64,000 nt of DNA from the NCBI RefSeq assembly GCF_014773265.1, contig NZ_JACWMY010000008.1:124001-188000 (forward strand), written 5' to 3'. The translations under genes were made by a program, and so were the position numbers. Source of the DNA: Mucilaginibacter pankratovii (GTDB lineage: Bacteria; Bacteroidota; Bacteroidia; Sphingobacteriales; Sphingobacteriaceae). The notes beneath the pieces are model-generated. The model had not been told where the DNA came from and did no database searches. It saw only the letters and a program-made list of their open reading frames with translations. Positions 42,536-50,401 of the stretch are shown here, piece after piece (the first letter of the stretch is position 1; each line of letters begins with the position of its first letter).

Positions 42536-43687
42536 CTATTTGATGTGTAAAACCCCGTCTTTGAAATCGGCTTTCACTTGTGCAGAGGCCTTTATGTTTC
42601 GTATGAATATTTCAACAGGCTGTTTTTTATCAATTGCTCCGCTAAAAGTTTCCTCGGCCTTAGCCGCATCGTCAAATACTACTTTAACATCAAACCATCG
42701 CGATAGCACACCGCTTATTTCACTAAGCCTGGTATTATGAAAGTAGTAAACATCCTTCATCCAGGAGAGTTCGACAGCGGGGTCGAATGTTTGCCTGGAA
42801 AAGCCCGTGCCGCTTTGATAAACTGCCTGATAACCGGGCTGCAAAAGCAGCTTTTGGTTATTTTCTGCAGTTGTTGATACAGAACCTTCTACCAGTGATG
42901 TAACAGTTTTATCTGCCTGATAGGTATTGATATTAAACTCTGTCCCCAAAACTTTCACCTGGGTTTGCCCGGTGTGTACGATAAAGGGCTTGGCTGGGTC
43001 TTTAGCAACTTTAAAAAAGGCTTCGCCGGTTAAATATACCTCGCGCGTTTGCCGTAAAAACGAAAACGAAAACCGCAGGCTTGATGCGGAGTTAAGCCAC
43101 ACCTTAGTTCCGTCGGAGAGGATTATTTGATAGGTTAATGTAGGCGGAACCACCAGTGTACTCCACTCTTCGGCTTTCCTGTTTTCAAGCTGATAGCTTA
43201 GGCCTTCCGCGTTTTTGGTTAAATGTGCTGAAGCAGTATTCAATTCCCGGCTTGATGTATCAGAAAGGTTAAGCTGCTGTCCATTCTCCATCCGCAGTAA
43301 AATTGCCGGCTTAGCGGCACCGCGGTTTACGGTTGCAATATTACTTGCAGCCCGCTGGGATGGGTAAAAACGAAAGACGGCAACAGCGACGCATAACAAT
43401 GCAGCCACAGAAAACCATGTCAATATCTTTTTTTTATAAAGTATGCTTTTGGGTAATACGGGCTGGATATCCGGCTCTACTTTATACCAGGCCTTATTTT
43501 CGTCAATACTATCAAAAAAGTTTTTGGCACCCGGTGACGCCAGGCCTTGTTGCATAGACTCCCAAAGGAGTTTAACTCCGGGATCTTGCACTATCGCCTG
43601 CCTGAGTACCTCACTATCTTCCGTGCTAATGGTACCGGCGAAATGCTCAATGATTAAATCCTGAATATACTCCCTATTATACGTCAT
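42536..43687 (-). CDS. FecR-family anti-sigma factor
   Basis: 383 residues. A cytosolic helical region (1-85) that binds the sigma factor, one membrane segment (ILTWFSVAALLCVAVAVFRF, about 88-107), a periplasmic FecR domain near 185-285 (IILSDGTKVWLNSASSLRFSF, KVLGTEFNINTY), and a C-terminal DUF4974 domain (SWMKDVYYFHNTRLSEISGVLSRWF). The complete C-terminus, with Trp-Met-Lys-Asp at the spot where the FecR pseudogene has an amber codon, makes a useful comparison. It lies 35 bp after the sigma gene and 232 bp before SusC, and should release the sigma factor when the transporter is loaded. Confidence 0.93.
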   Translation of the reverse strand: MTYNREYIQDLIIEHFAGTISTEDSEVLRQAIVQDPGVKLLWESMQQGLASPGAKNFFDSIDENKAWYKVEPDIQPVLPKSILYKKKILTWFSVAALLCVAVAVFRFYPSQRAASNIATVNRGAAKPAILLRMENGQQLNLSDTSSRELNTASAHLTKNAEGLSYQLENRKAEEWSTLVVPPTLTYQIILSDGTKVWLNSASSLRFSFSFLRQTREVYLTGEAFFKVAKDPAKPFIVHTGQTQVKVLGTEFNINTYQADKTVTSLVEGSVSTTAENNQKLLLQPGYQAVYQSGTGFSRQTFDPAVELSWMKDVYYFHNTRLSEISGVLSRWFDVKVVFDDAAKAEETFSGAIDKKQPVEIFIRNIKASAQVKADFKDGVLHIK

Positions 43688-43722
43688 TACTTAGTAGACC
43701 TAAAAATAGGGAAACGGGTGAA

Positions 43723-44256
43723 TTATCTCGCATTTTTAAAACTATCTTTCAAGGTACGTACCGCCAGCTTCAAATGCGTTTTCAACGAATTAATACTAAT
43801 GCCCATTTCAAAAGCGGCATCTTTATAACGTTTATTCTCATAATGAACAAGCGTAAAGGCTTGCATTCGTTGCACAGGCAATACCGCCAGCATTTTCTCG
43901 GTACAAATTTGCGGCACCTGCTCTTCTTCCTCCCCATCAATTTCGGTAAGCCCGTAACTATACTCAACCAACTTTTTCTGCAGCCTTGCTTCAGCTTCAA
44001 CTTTCTTTAAGCATCTGTTACGAATAGCGGTAGTTAAATACGCCTTCAGTGACAAGTTAATATTACAATACAGTTGCCGGTCCCAAAAATCAACAAAAAA
44101 TTCTTGCACAGTTTCTTCTGCATCAATTTCATCGCGCAAAATATAAAACGCCGACACATTGAGCAGCCTGTAATACCTTTTAAATAAAACTTCAAAAGCG
44201 GTTTTGTTCCCCAATTTTAATTGCTCAATAATTTGAGTATCGTTCAAAATTTCCAT
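43723..44256 (-). CDS. ECF sigma factor, FecI-like (Bacteroidota Sus type)
   Basis: 177 residues. Region 2 at about 20-85 (FEVLFKRYYRLLNVSAFYIL, EIDAEETVQEFFVDFWDR) and region 4 near 120-170 (LPVQRMQAFTLVHYENKRYKDAAFEMGISINSLKTHLKLAVRTLKDSF), joined by a short linker. The length is slightly below the usual 190. It should direct RNA polymerase to the Sus operon promoter when released by the FecR protein 35 bp downstream. The upstream region (44257-44740) is very AT-rich and holds no gene; the sigma promoter must lie there. Confidence 0.92.
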   Translation of the reverse strand: MEILNDTQIIEQLKLGNKTAFEVLFKRYYRLLNVSAFYILRDEIDAEETVQEFFVDFWDRQLYCNINLSLKAYLTTAIRNRCLKKVEAEARLQKKLVEYSYGLTEIDGEEEEQVPQICTEKMLAVLPVQRMQAFTLVHYENKRYKDAAFEMGISINSLKTHLKLAVRTLKDSFKNAR

Positions 44257-44742
44257 GAAATGGCATTCAATTGGTTTGTAATTGATAAGCGAGGTGCCTA
44301 TTGAAAGTTAAATGTACAATTATTTATTGTTAAAACAACAATTAATAAAAAAATGATATTCTCTTATTATTATTAAAAAATAGCAAAAATAGTTCCGTCA
44401 ATCTTGCGCTCGTTTTATTAATTAATGTAAACAAAGGCGCAAAAAAATTATTAACATAGTAATAATCTAATCATATTATTTAATTAATCGCCAACAATAA
44501 ACCTGTATAAAAGCTAAAAATTAGGTATATAAAAAGATTAATAAGTTAAAAAACACGTCACTAAATGCCTGTAAAATATTATTACGTTCGCTCAACCAAT
44601 CATCAACACGGCCTATAATGTCTATGCAAATAAATTTAATACTACCTAAAATCGCTAAAAAATTTACTGATATTTATAAGTGTTTTATTTACACTAATAA
44701 CAATATTACGATCTGTTATTGCCTAAAAAAAACACACAGCTA

Positions 44743-44900
44743 ATGTTTGGAGTGGCTTATTACGATGAGGTATGCCTTGGGAAAGGCCGGAGAAAGAGGT
44801 ACGCATGATGAAGAAAGCCAGGATTAACGTTGTACGCATTGAGGAATCTACCTGGAGCACTATAGGAACCGCGGGAAGGCGTAACCCAAAAAGTTGTTAT
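44743..44900 (+). pseudogene. 5' scrap of a GH42-like beta-galactosidase with a frameshift
   Basis: Reading from ATG 44743 gives MFGVAYYDE, then after a shift of frame PWERPEKEVRMMKKARINVVRIEESTWSTI, which matches the start of family 42 beta-galactosidases (YYPE-W-E-D-x-x-MK-AGINVVR-xEF-W). The usual Gly of AGINVV is Arg here. The match ends near 44900 and nothing of the TIM barrel follows. It is a dead remnant facing away from the Sus operon; if it once belonged to this locus, the substrate would be a beta-galactoside. Confidence 0.6.
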
Positions 44901-45037
44901 TGTAAAAATTTACATAAATGGCGCCTATCGTTGACACATGTAAAATCAAGGTTAGTGTAAATTCCGAGTCTTGATTTTTATTGCACAAATTGTTATGATT
45001 GCTTTATAAGAATTAGCAATAATTGAATGATTTTTGA

Positions 45038-45130
45038 GGTGACCTATTCGGTGACCAATCAAAAATTTATCTATATAAAACACTGATTTAGAGCGTACAG
45101 ATTGTTAACATTTGTCCCCTCCCTCTCCGC
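45038..45130 (+). mobile_element. Attachment-like module B: GGTGACC arm repeats plus tRNA-Ser-like 3' end
   Basis: GGTGACCTATTCGGTGACC (45038-45056) is two exact GGTGACC copies separated by TATTC. Sixty bp later comes CCCTCCCTCTCCGC (45117-45130). Sequence around both parts resembles module A (GAATGA before the repeats, TAGAGCG in the spacer), and the orientation is the same. Together they form direct repeats 22.5 kb apart, as left by an integrative element or by tandem insertion at a tRNA-Ser. No integrase gene is present between them. Confidence 0.55.
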
Positions 45131-45133
45131 GAA

Positions 45134-45163
45134 ATAAAACCGAACCCAAAAGTTCGGTTTTAT
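45134..45163. terminator. Intrinsic terminator after attachment module B
   Basis: A perfect 12-bp stem (ATAAAACCGAAC at 45134-45145, inverted at 45152-45163) with a 6-nt loop, four bases after the tRNA-like end. A further tRNA-like scrap (GAGGGTTCGAATCCACC) lies at 45229-45245. Confidence 0.8.
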
Positions 45164-45322
45164 TATGCTTAGTTGAATTATATAACTAATTGATAGTCAA
45201 TTCCAATCAAATTAATTTAGGGGATTCGAGGGTTCGAATCCACCAAATGCAAAACGAGTATAAAGCAGGAGGCAAAACATCTATAAATTGCCTAAAGCCT
45301 GCAATAGTAAAAACCGTTTTGA

Positions 45323-45805
45323 TTAATGCTGCAATCTTTGCAGTTCACCAATCACGGGGATCTGGCTTTGCAGGTTCGCCTGTATGGCCGTTTGGATGTA
45401 GATCTCGATCTGGAATAATGTAGCTGCCTTTACTCCACCAACCAGTTTTTTAAACCTTTTAAAGTAGACCTTATACAGGGCGTTATATTTAGTTGTATTA
45501 TTTAAATACTCCCCGGCTATCTTTGTGGCAAGGCTATCATTCAGCGTGTTATAGTTGTCTGTATATTGTTTGATTAAGGCTAACCCTTCCTGGTTGATTG
45601 CATTGTCTTTATATTCATACTGATCGTACATATCCCAAAATGCCTTGCTGTCTTTGTCTGCGATTTGCATATATTGAGTAATAATGGCTTTTTTTGTTTT
45701 TCCGAAAATCGAGGTGGCAATAGCCATGTCTTCCTTTTCTGTTTGAGCTGCCGCCAGCATGGAGAAAAACGAAATAAGAATAAGGGTAAGTGATATTTTT
45801 TTCAT
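45323..45805 (-). CDS. Small secreted protein, unrecognised
   Basis: 160 residues with a clear Sec signal peptide (KKISLTLILISFFSMLAAAQ) and a helical mature part rich in Tyr, Lys and Gln (AIITQYMQIADKDSKAFWDMYDQYEYKDNAI, YNALYKVYFKRFKKLVGG). No Cys and no membrane segment, so it is periplasmic or secreted. The overall look, a small helical periplasmic protein, recalls Spy/CpxP-type chaperones, but their LTxxQ motif is not visible. It appears to be a single-gene unit. The gap 45806-46172 beyond its start holds nothing I can support except its promoter. Confidence 0.6.
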   Translation of the reverse strand: MKKISLTLILISFFSMLAAAQTEKEDMAIATSIFGKTKKAIITQYMQIADKDSKAFWDMYDQYEYKDNAINQEGLALIKQYTDNYNTLNDSLATKIAGEYLNNTTKYNALYKVYFKRFKKLVGGVKAATLFQIEIYIQTAIQANLQSQIPVIGELQRLQH

Positions 45806-46172
45806 GATTGGTTATTGTTTGATGGTGATTAGTTTTCTTTATTATCTGATCCGCATGACCAGAACTTTTATATCCTTCAGTCGAATAAGATTAACTGGGT
45901 GAATGGGATCTTATGCGCTTATTAAAGAGCTTTTATTTTGTTGGTGGGCTGCAAAGGCGCCCGGATCATTTGTGCTGTGTTAGTGATGGTTTAAGAATGT
46001 ATCAAATTGTTTGCCTTTCTTTTTTCATTTACAAACTTACCGGGTTAACAAACCACTATGCTTTTAAAAACACCCGAAACTCTTTTAAAATCAAATGGAA
46101 CTTGAAATAATCAGGGTGTAATTATTGTGAAACCCGCTTATTTACTTAGGCAAATTTATTTAGGCAAAGAGC

Positions 46173-47363
46173 TTAAAGACGATGAAATATCGAAGCAAGG
46201 ATAAATGCCAGCACAGCCACCACAAGCCCAAACATGAAAACGCTGTAAGCAGTGCGTAACAAATGGTATTTTTTTCCCAATACTTGTCCTTGCGCATACA
46301 CATCTTTAATGAGCATCTCATGAAGGATTTCCCGATCCTCCATCATCATATGCATTCCCTGGCTGTACTCATCCGGTTCCATATGATAAAAATTGCCAAA
46401 AAACAGCAGGTTTATTTTTTCAAGCTCCGGGGTTTTCAAATTGAATTTGCGCCTCGGTAAAGCAGGGCGGGTTGATAATATGGAGAAGATCATAGAAAAC
46501 AGGTTTACAGCCAATAAGATGAATGTCGGTATCATCAGGTAAGTGTTCTCCGATAGTTTCCTCAGTAATAAACTGATAATCGCGGATAAAATAATGGAAT
46601 TTACGGTAATCAAAATATGAGCTTTATTATCAGCCATACTGCTCAACCGCTGGCTGTTACCGGAAGCGATCCTGAACATGGTATCAATCGCTCTTTCGTT
46701 ATCATTTATCTTTTTCGAGCCTTTGTCCGGCTTTAGATCCAGCCTGTTACGCGCATCCTTTTCAGTTAACTTTAAAAATCTGGTTTTCATCCTGCGCAGG
46801 TTATCATTCTTTCTTTCCTGCAACGATTGCCGGCAATATGTTGTATAAAATTGTAAAGGTTCTAAAAAATCGATCATGTCCCGTAGCCAGCTGATCTCAT
46901 CAATTTCTTTATTGTTTAAAAGTTCGGTCTCCTTCCTTAATGCCTCACTTCTCTTAAAAAAGGAATTCCGGCCGGTATGATATATGTCCGCATCGCAGAT
47001 GATCTGCTCTGTAAGGCTTGCCGGCATTCCATTTCGCTGTGTCGACAAAATAATGGCAGTTACATGCTCAATAATCGGCGGCGCTACTTTGTGTTGTTCT
47101 AAAAAGTGGGAGGCAAACTGAGCGCCAGCTAATTCATGGTCGCGCTCGCCCTGCAGGTAGCCGATATCATGGAACCAGGCAGCTATGGTTAGCGCGAATA
47201 AATCCTCCTCATTCAAACCGGAAAAGCCGGCGATCTTGATAGCCGCTTTTACAACATAACGGGTACGGTCGAGGTTGTGATATAGTAAGGCCTGGGGAGA
47301 ATTGTCCTCAAAGTAATCCGTCACAAATTTTTCGGATTTTTTAATGAGTCGTTGGTAGTTCAT
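46173..47363 (-). CDS. HD-domain phosphohydrolase fused to a PycTM (DUF5706) membrane domain
   Basis: 396 residues. The N-terminal ~200 are an HD domain: H29 in LYHNLDRTRYVV, H65-D66 in AAWFHDIGYLQGERDHELAG, and ICDADIYHTGR for the last Asp, giving a complete metal site. A linker leads to the PycTM pattern (ERAIDTMFRIASGNSQRLSSMADNKAHILITVNSIILSAIISLLLR, about 225-270), with further membrane segments near 280-300 and 375-395. PycTM domains act as membrane effectors in Pycsar defence when a cyclic pyrimidine nucleotide binds. Here no cyclase is adjacent, and the HD part may degrade such nucleotides. This fusion is common in Bacteroidota and could be housekeeping signalling instead of defence. 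Confidence 0.75.
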   Translation of the reverse strand: MNYQRLIKKSEKFVTDYFEDNSPQALLYHNLDRTRYVVKAAIKIAGFSGLNEEDLFALTIAAWFHDIGYLQGERDHELAGAQFASHFLEQHKVAPPIIEHVTAIILSTQRNGMPASLTEQIICDADIYHTGRNSFFKRSEALRKETELLNNKEIDEISWLRDMIDFLEPLQFYTTYCRQSLQERKNDNLRRMKTRFLKLTEKDARNRLDLKPDKGSKKINDNERAIDTMFRIASGNSQRLSSMADNKAHILITVNSIILSAIISLLLRKLSENTYLMIPTFILLAVNLFSMIFSILSTRPALPRRKFNLKTPELEKINLLFFGNFYHMEPDEYSQGMHMMMEDREILHEMLIKDVYAQGQVLGKKYHLLRTAYSVFMFGLVVAVLAFILASIFHRL

Positions 47364-47538
47364 AAAGATTGATAAAAAATTAAATTAAGCCGACACTTAG
47401 GTATCGCTTTCCTATTGACTGTCCTTCGCGCAGTCAACAGGTTGCCATTTGAGATTGGCCACTTTATTGCCCATGGCCTTTCGCTGCCGGTGATGCCTGC
47501 GCGTCCCGAACAACCTATCCAGTGGTTGTCAATTACTG

Positions 47539-48192
47539 TTAATGATCCCAAAAAGGTCTGTCCTTATTATTGCCTAAGAGCATAATGCTCCCCTGGTTTT
47601 TATATGCGCTAACAACCTCCATACCCGTTGCCGTCACTATTCCGCTTATGAGGCAGGCAAATAATTCGTCGGTTAGTTTAATCCCACTATGATGAGTCTG
47701 GGCAAATACTCCGGGATTTGATATGAGGGATAAGCTTTCAAGGAAGAACTTTGATATAATATCGATATCAAAATCATTGCGGTATAACCCCATTTTAATG
47801 CCGCGTTCTATATTTGTTTTAAGCGTTTGATAAACGAACAGCGCCTTATGATCTTTAAATTTTTCATACGCTAATTCGTGGTTTTTTTCAAGGTCGTAAA
47901 TGATGGCCGGAGTTAAAATATCATAAAGCTCGTGTATATATACCAGCAAAAAATACAACTCTATAATTGCGTCGCTTCTTTTTGAAATGAGGTGATTACA
48001 GCGACCGATGTGTTCTTCGGTTGCTTTATCTACCAATCCTTCCACCAATGAATCTTTATTGGAATAAAATTGATAAACTGTTTTTTTACTGATCCCTAAG
48101 TCGGATGCTATATCATCCATACTGGTGCTGCGAATACCATAACGGATAAAAAGGTTATGCGCCTTGTCGGCTATTTTTTTGGAAGTGTCCAT
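47539..48192 (-). CDS. TetR/AcrR-family transcriptional regulator
   Basis: 217 residues. The N-terminal helix-turn-helix is typical: IADKAHNLFIRYGIRSTSMDDIASDLGISKKTVYQFYSNKDSL (6-48). The C-terminal ligand domain is helical and unassigned. The family represses efflux or metabolic genes until a small molecule binds. The RND efflux operon at 50.4-57.6 kb is a possible target, but four other genes lie between them, so this is inference. It has its own transcript: 66 bp from the upstream gene and 175 bp before the next. A short stem (TTGACTG/CAGTCAA near 47414-47436) in that gap may be a weak terminator. Confidence 0.85.
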   Translation of the reverse strand: MDTSKKIADKAHNLFIRYGIRSTSMDDIASDLGISKKTVYQFYSNKDSLVEGLVDKATEEHIGRCNHLISKRSDAIIELYFLLVYIHELYDILTPAIIYDLEKNHELAYEKFKDHKALFVYQTLKTNIERGIKMGLYRNDFDIDIISKFFLESLSLISNPGVFAQTHHSGIKLTDELFACLISGIVTATGMEVVSAYKNQGSIMLLGNNKDRPFWDH

Positions 48193-48258
48193 TGGTTTGA
48201 ATTGTGGGCTCTAATTAAGAAACTGAAATTGTGCATTTGAAAGCTGGCCGGCACAGCA

Positions 48259-48726
48259 TTACTCTGTTTTAAGATTAAGATCTTGATGGTAATATTGACA
48301 GATCGGTCTCCAACGAGCGTCGTTTAATATGGTAGCCAATTCCATAAAAAACGCCTGGCTGAACAAAAAAGGAATATCGATAGTTAACGTAAGATCTCTT
48401 TCGCCGGTCGGCCGTTTCCAACCACTGTAAAACTTTCTAAGCACAGCGATTCTGTCATCATTGTACATACCATACCAGGTTTTCACGGCTGTGCAGGCTG
48501 AACTGGCGAACACTTTATTATCGTTTTTAGCTCCTATTATACTTTTTATAAATTCTTTTTCACTGTTTGGGGTATCAAAAGAGCAATAGCTATTATTAAG
48601 GTATGAGTTGAACCCGTTCTTTTGGAATAGTTCATCCAATTTAAACTCAAGGCAACAGCGTAGTTTTTTGGACAGGTTAATAAGATTTTGCCGTTCTTCG
48701 GATGTTAAAACAGGTTGCTCTTTCAT
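48259..48726 (-). CDS. Unrecognised 155-residue protein next to the sigma factor gene
   Basis: A soluble protein with five Cys (LRCCLEFKL, NSYCSFDTP, SSACTAVKTW and RPICQYYHQ). It begins MKEQPVLTSEERQNLINLSKK. No signal peptide, membrane segment or known motif is seen. It starts 35 bp after the sigma factor stop on the same strand, so both are likely co-transcribed, and it might act with that sigma factor as an accessory or anti-sigma protein. That is based only on position. Confidence 0.55.
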   Translation of the reverse strand: MKEQPVLTSEERQNLINLSKKLRCCLEFKLDELFQKNGFNSYLNNSYCSFDTPNSEKEFIKSIIGAKNDNKVFASSACTAVKTWYGMYNDDRIAVLRKFYSGWKRPTGERDLTLTIDIPFLFSQAFFMELATILNDARWRPICQYYHQDLNLKTE

Positions 48727-48761
48727 TTTAATTGAAATTTAGATCGGGGGAATTAATCAAG

Positions 48762-49613
48762 TTATGACAATAGGCTCCCGGCATTCGTGCTATTTCTAAG
48801 TTTCCTTAGGGCCTTTGCCTTTAGCCGTCCTACATGCTCTTTGGTAACATTCAACCTCGTTCCAATTTCTTCGAGCGATGATGGCGTATATTGTCTGAGT
48901 CCAAAAAACATAAAAAGAACCTCGCGTTCACGTTCGTCCAATAGTGTTAATGAGCTATAAATCTCTTTGGTAGCAGATTCCCGCACTATATCATCATCGG
49001 CCTTTAAGTCGTTACTTTGCAAAACATCAAGCAGATTATACCCCTCTTCACCTTTTAAAGGTTCGTCAATGGAAACACTTACTCCCGATTTATTGATCAA
49101 TTCCGCTACCTTTTCCACTGTTATGTCGATGCTCTCTGCCAGTTCCTCAATACTTGGTTTACGGCCCTGCTGCTGCTCTATTTTGGCAGACGCCTTATAA
49201 AGCTGACTTAGCAACCGAAGCTGGCTAAGTGGCAAACGGACGGTTCGGGCGTGGTCGGCAATCGCCGAACTGATCGACTGACGTATCCACCAAACTGCGT
49301 AAGAAATAAACTTGAAGCCGCGCGTTTCATCATAGCGTTTCGCCGCAGTTATTAAACCGATATTCCCTTCATTGATCAGATCACCAAGCGTAAGCCCCTG
49401 GCTTTGATACTGTTTTGCCACCGATATTACAAAGCGAAGGTTCGCTTTGGTTAACCTTTCCAATGCAGCCTGGTCGCCATTCTTTATGCGTTGCATCAGG
49501 CTTACTTCTTCCTTGGTTGATAACAGATCTATTTTGTTTACCTCGCTAAAATATTTGCTTAACGACTCGTATTCGCGATTGGTAATGCTTTTTGATATAA
49601 CTAATTGTTTCAT
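48762..49613 (-). CDS. RpoD-like sigma-70 factor (group 1/2)
   Basis: 283 residues, the size of the compact Bacteroidota primary sigma. Region 1.2/2.1 NREYESLSKYFSEVNKIDLLST, region 2 LERLTKANLRFVISVAKQYQSQGLTLGDLINEGNIGLITAAKRYD, 2.4 FISYAVWWIRQSISSAIADHARTVRLP, region 3 (KPSIEELAESIDIT) and region 4 (LDEREREVLFMFFGLRQ, then SLEEIGTRLNVTKEHVGRLKAKALRKL). All regions needed to bind -33/-7 promoters are present. The accessory setting, with small companion gene and a second broken copy at 57.7 kb, suggests an additional sigma and not the housekeeping RpoD. Confidence 0.88.
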   Translation of the reverse strand: MKQLVISKSITNREYESLSKYFSEVNKIDLLSTKEEVSLMQRIKNGDQAALERLTKANLRFVISVAKQYQSQGLTLGDLINEGNIGLITAAKRYDETRGFKFISYAVWWIRQSISSAIADHARTVRLPLSQLRLLSQLYKASAKIEQQQGRKPSIEELAESIDITVEKVAELINKSGVSVSIDEPLKGEEGYNLLDVLQSNDLKADDDIVRESATKEIYSSLTLLDEREREVLFMFFGLRQYTPSSLEEIGTRLNVTKEHVGRLKAKALRKLRNSTNAGSLLS

Positions 49614-49779
49614 GGTAATTTGATTAATACAGTAACCATATCTGCCAGTAATTGCAACCTTTATTTAGACATGGATTTGCCTGGGAATAAGGATGTAGTT
49701 TAAGCTTCACCTACTGTTATCAGATGTGTAATTGCAATCCATCTCACGCTTTCTCAACCTTATCCCAGCCATTCATCTA

Positions 49780-49989
49780 CTATCCGATAAAAATCGACAG
49801 TAAGGCCACGGCGGCGAGTAAGAGTGACAGGTGGCCGATTGATATTGATTTAACTTTTGATACCTCGCTGCTCCATTTCGAAAAAATCAACTCTATTTTA
49901 TCTGTGAGCTCACAAGGCATCGAAATGTAAATTATGCTGAGTATGCAGATCAACATAACGTCATGTGTTATTTCATACATTAATTCCAT
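49780..49989 (-). CDS. Possible small membrane protein
   Basis: A 69-residue frame with two hydrophobic stretches (DVMLICILSIIYISMP and ISIGHLSLLLAAVALLSIFIG) around a charged middle. This is a two-helix membrane protein in outline; no family is recognised. It lies in the 790-bp gap between the sigma factor and the efflux operon and may be a real small gene. The pattern of hydrophobic ends supports it more than length alone would. Confidence 0.4.
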   Translation of the reverse strand: MELMYEITHDVMLICILSIIYISMPCELTDKIELIFSKWSSEVSKVKSISIGHLSLLLAAVALLSIFIG

Positions 49990-50039
49990 GATTGTTCTTA
50001 GTTAAGCTTTGCTTTGAAATTAGCGCTCTTTTCCGTGGG

Positions 50040-50240
50040 TTATGGGCGTTCGTGCGAACTATAGTTGTTTTTGTGATTAATAGTTATTGAGGAAATTTTA
50101 ACTGATCTATAAGTTTTTTGAATGTGTTTGCCTAATAAATAGCATACGATCAGTGCTGCGACTACGATTAAGTTTTTAACCGTCAGCCGGTCAAAACCAA
50201 CGCTGTTCTTTCTTTGATAACCATGCTTCAAATTGTTCAT
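50040..50240 (-). CDS. Possible small single-span membrane protein
   Basis: 66 residues with a basic N-terminus (MNNLKHGYQRKNSVGFDR), one membrane helix (LIVVAALIVCYLLGKHI) and a polar tail. No family is recognised. An imperfect copy (16 of 18) of the palindrome found upstream of the efflux operon lies 61 bp before its start (50301-50318), which suggests shared control and supports the call. Confidence 0.4.
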   Translation of the reverse strand: MNNLKHGYQRKNSVGFDRLTVKNLIVVAALIVCYLLGKHIQKTYRSVKISSITINHKNNYSSHERP

Positions 50241-50300
50241 AAACTTATTTTTTTATGTCCTCGCTATACATACAAAACACAGAGATTAAAAATTGCTATC

Positions 50301-50318
50301 ATTTAAGATTTCTTAAAA
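50301..50318. promoter_or_regulatory. Near-palindrome related to the efflux operon palindrome
   Basis: ATTTAAGATTTCTTAAAA matches TTTTAAGATATCTTAAAA (57634-57651) at 16 of 18 positions, and both are followed by an A-rich stretch. It is upstream of the minus-strand small membrane gene (start 50240). A shared regulator binding site is possible; AT-rich chance similarity is the alternative. Confidence 0.35.
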
Positions 50319-50401
50319 AACAGATGAAAATCCGGAAGCTCCCTTCTTACTTATCACGTTTTTGTGTGCACCGGCTCCCATTTGCATTAGTCGCTATTCA
50401 A

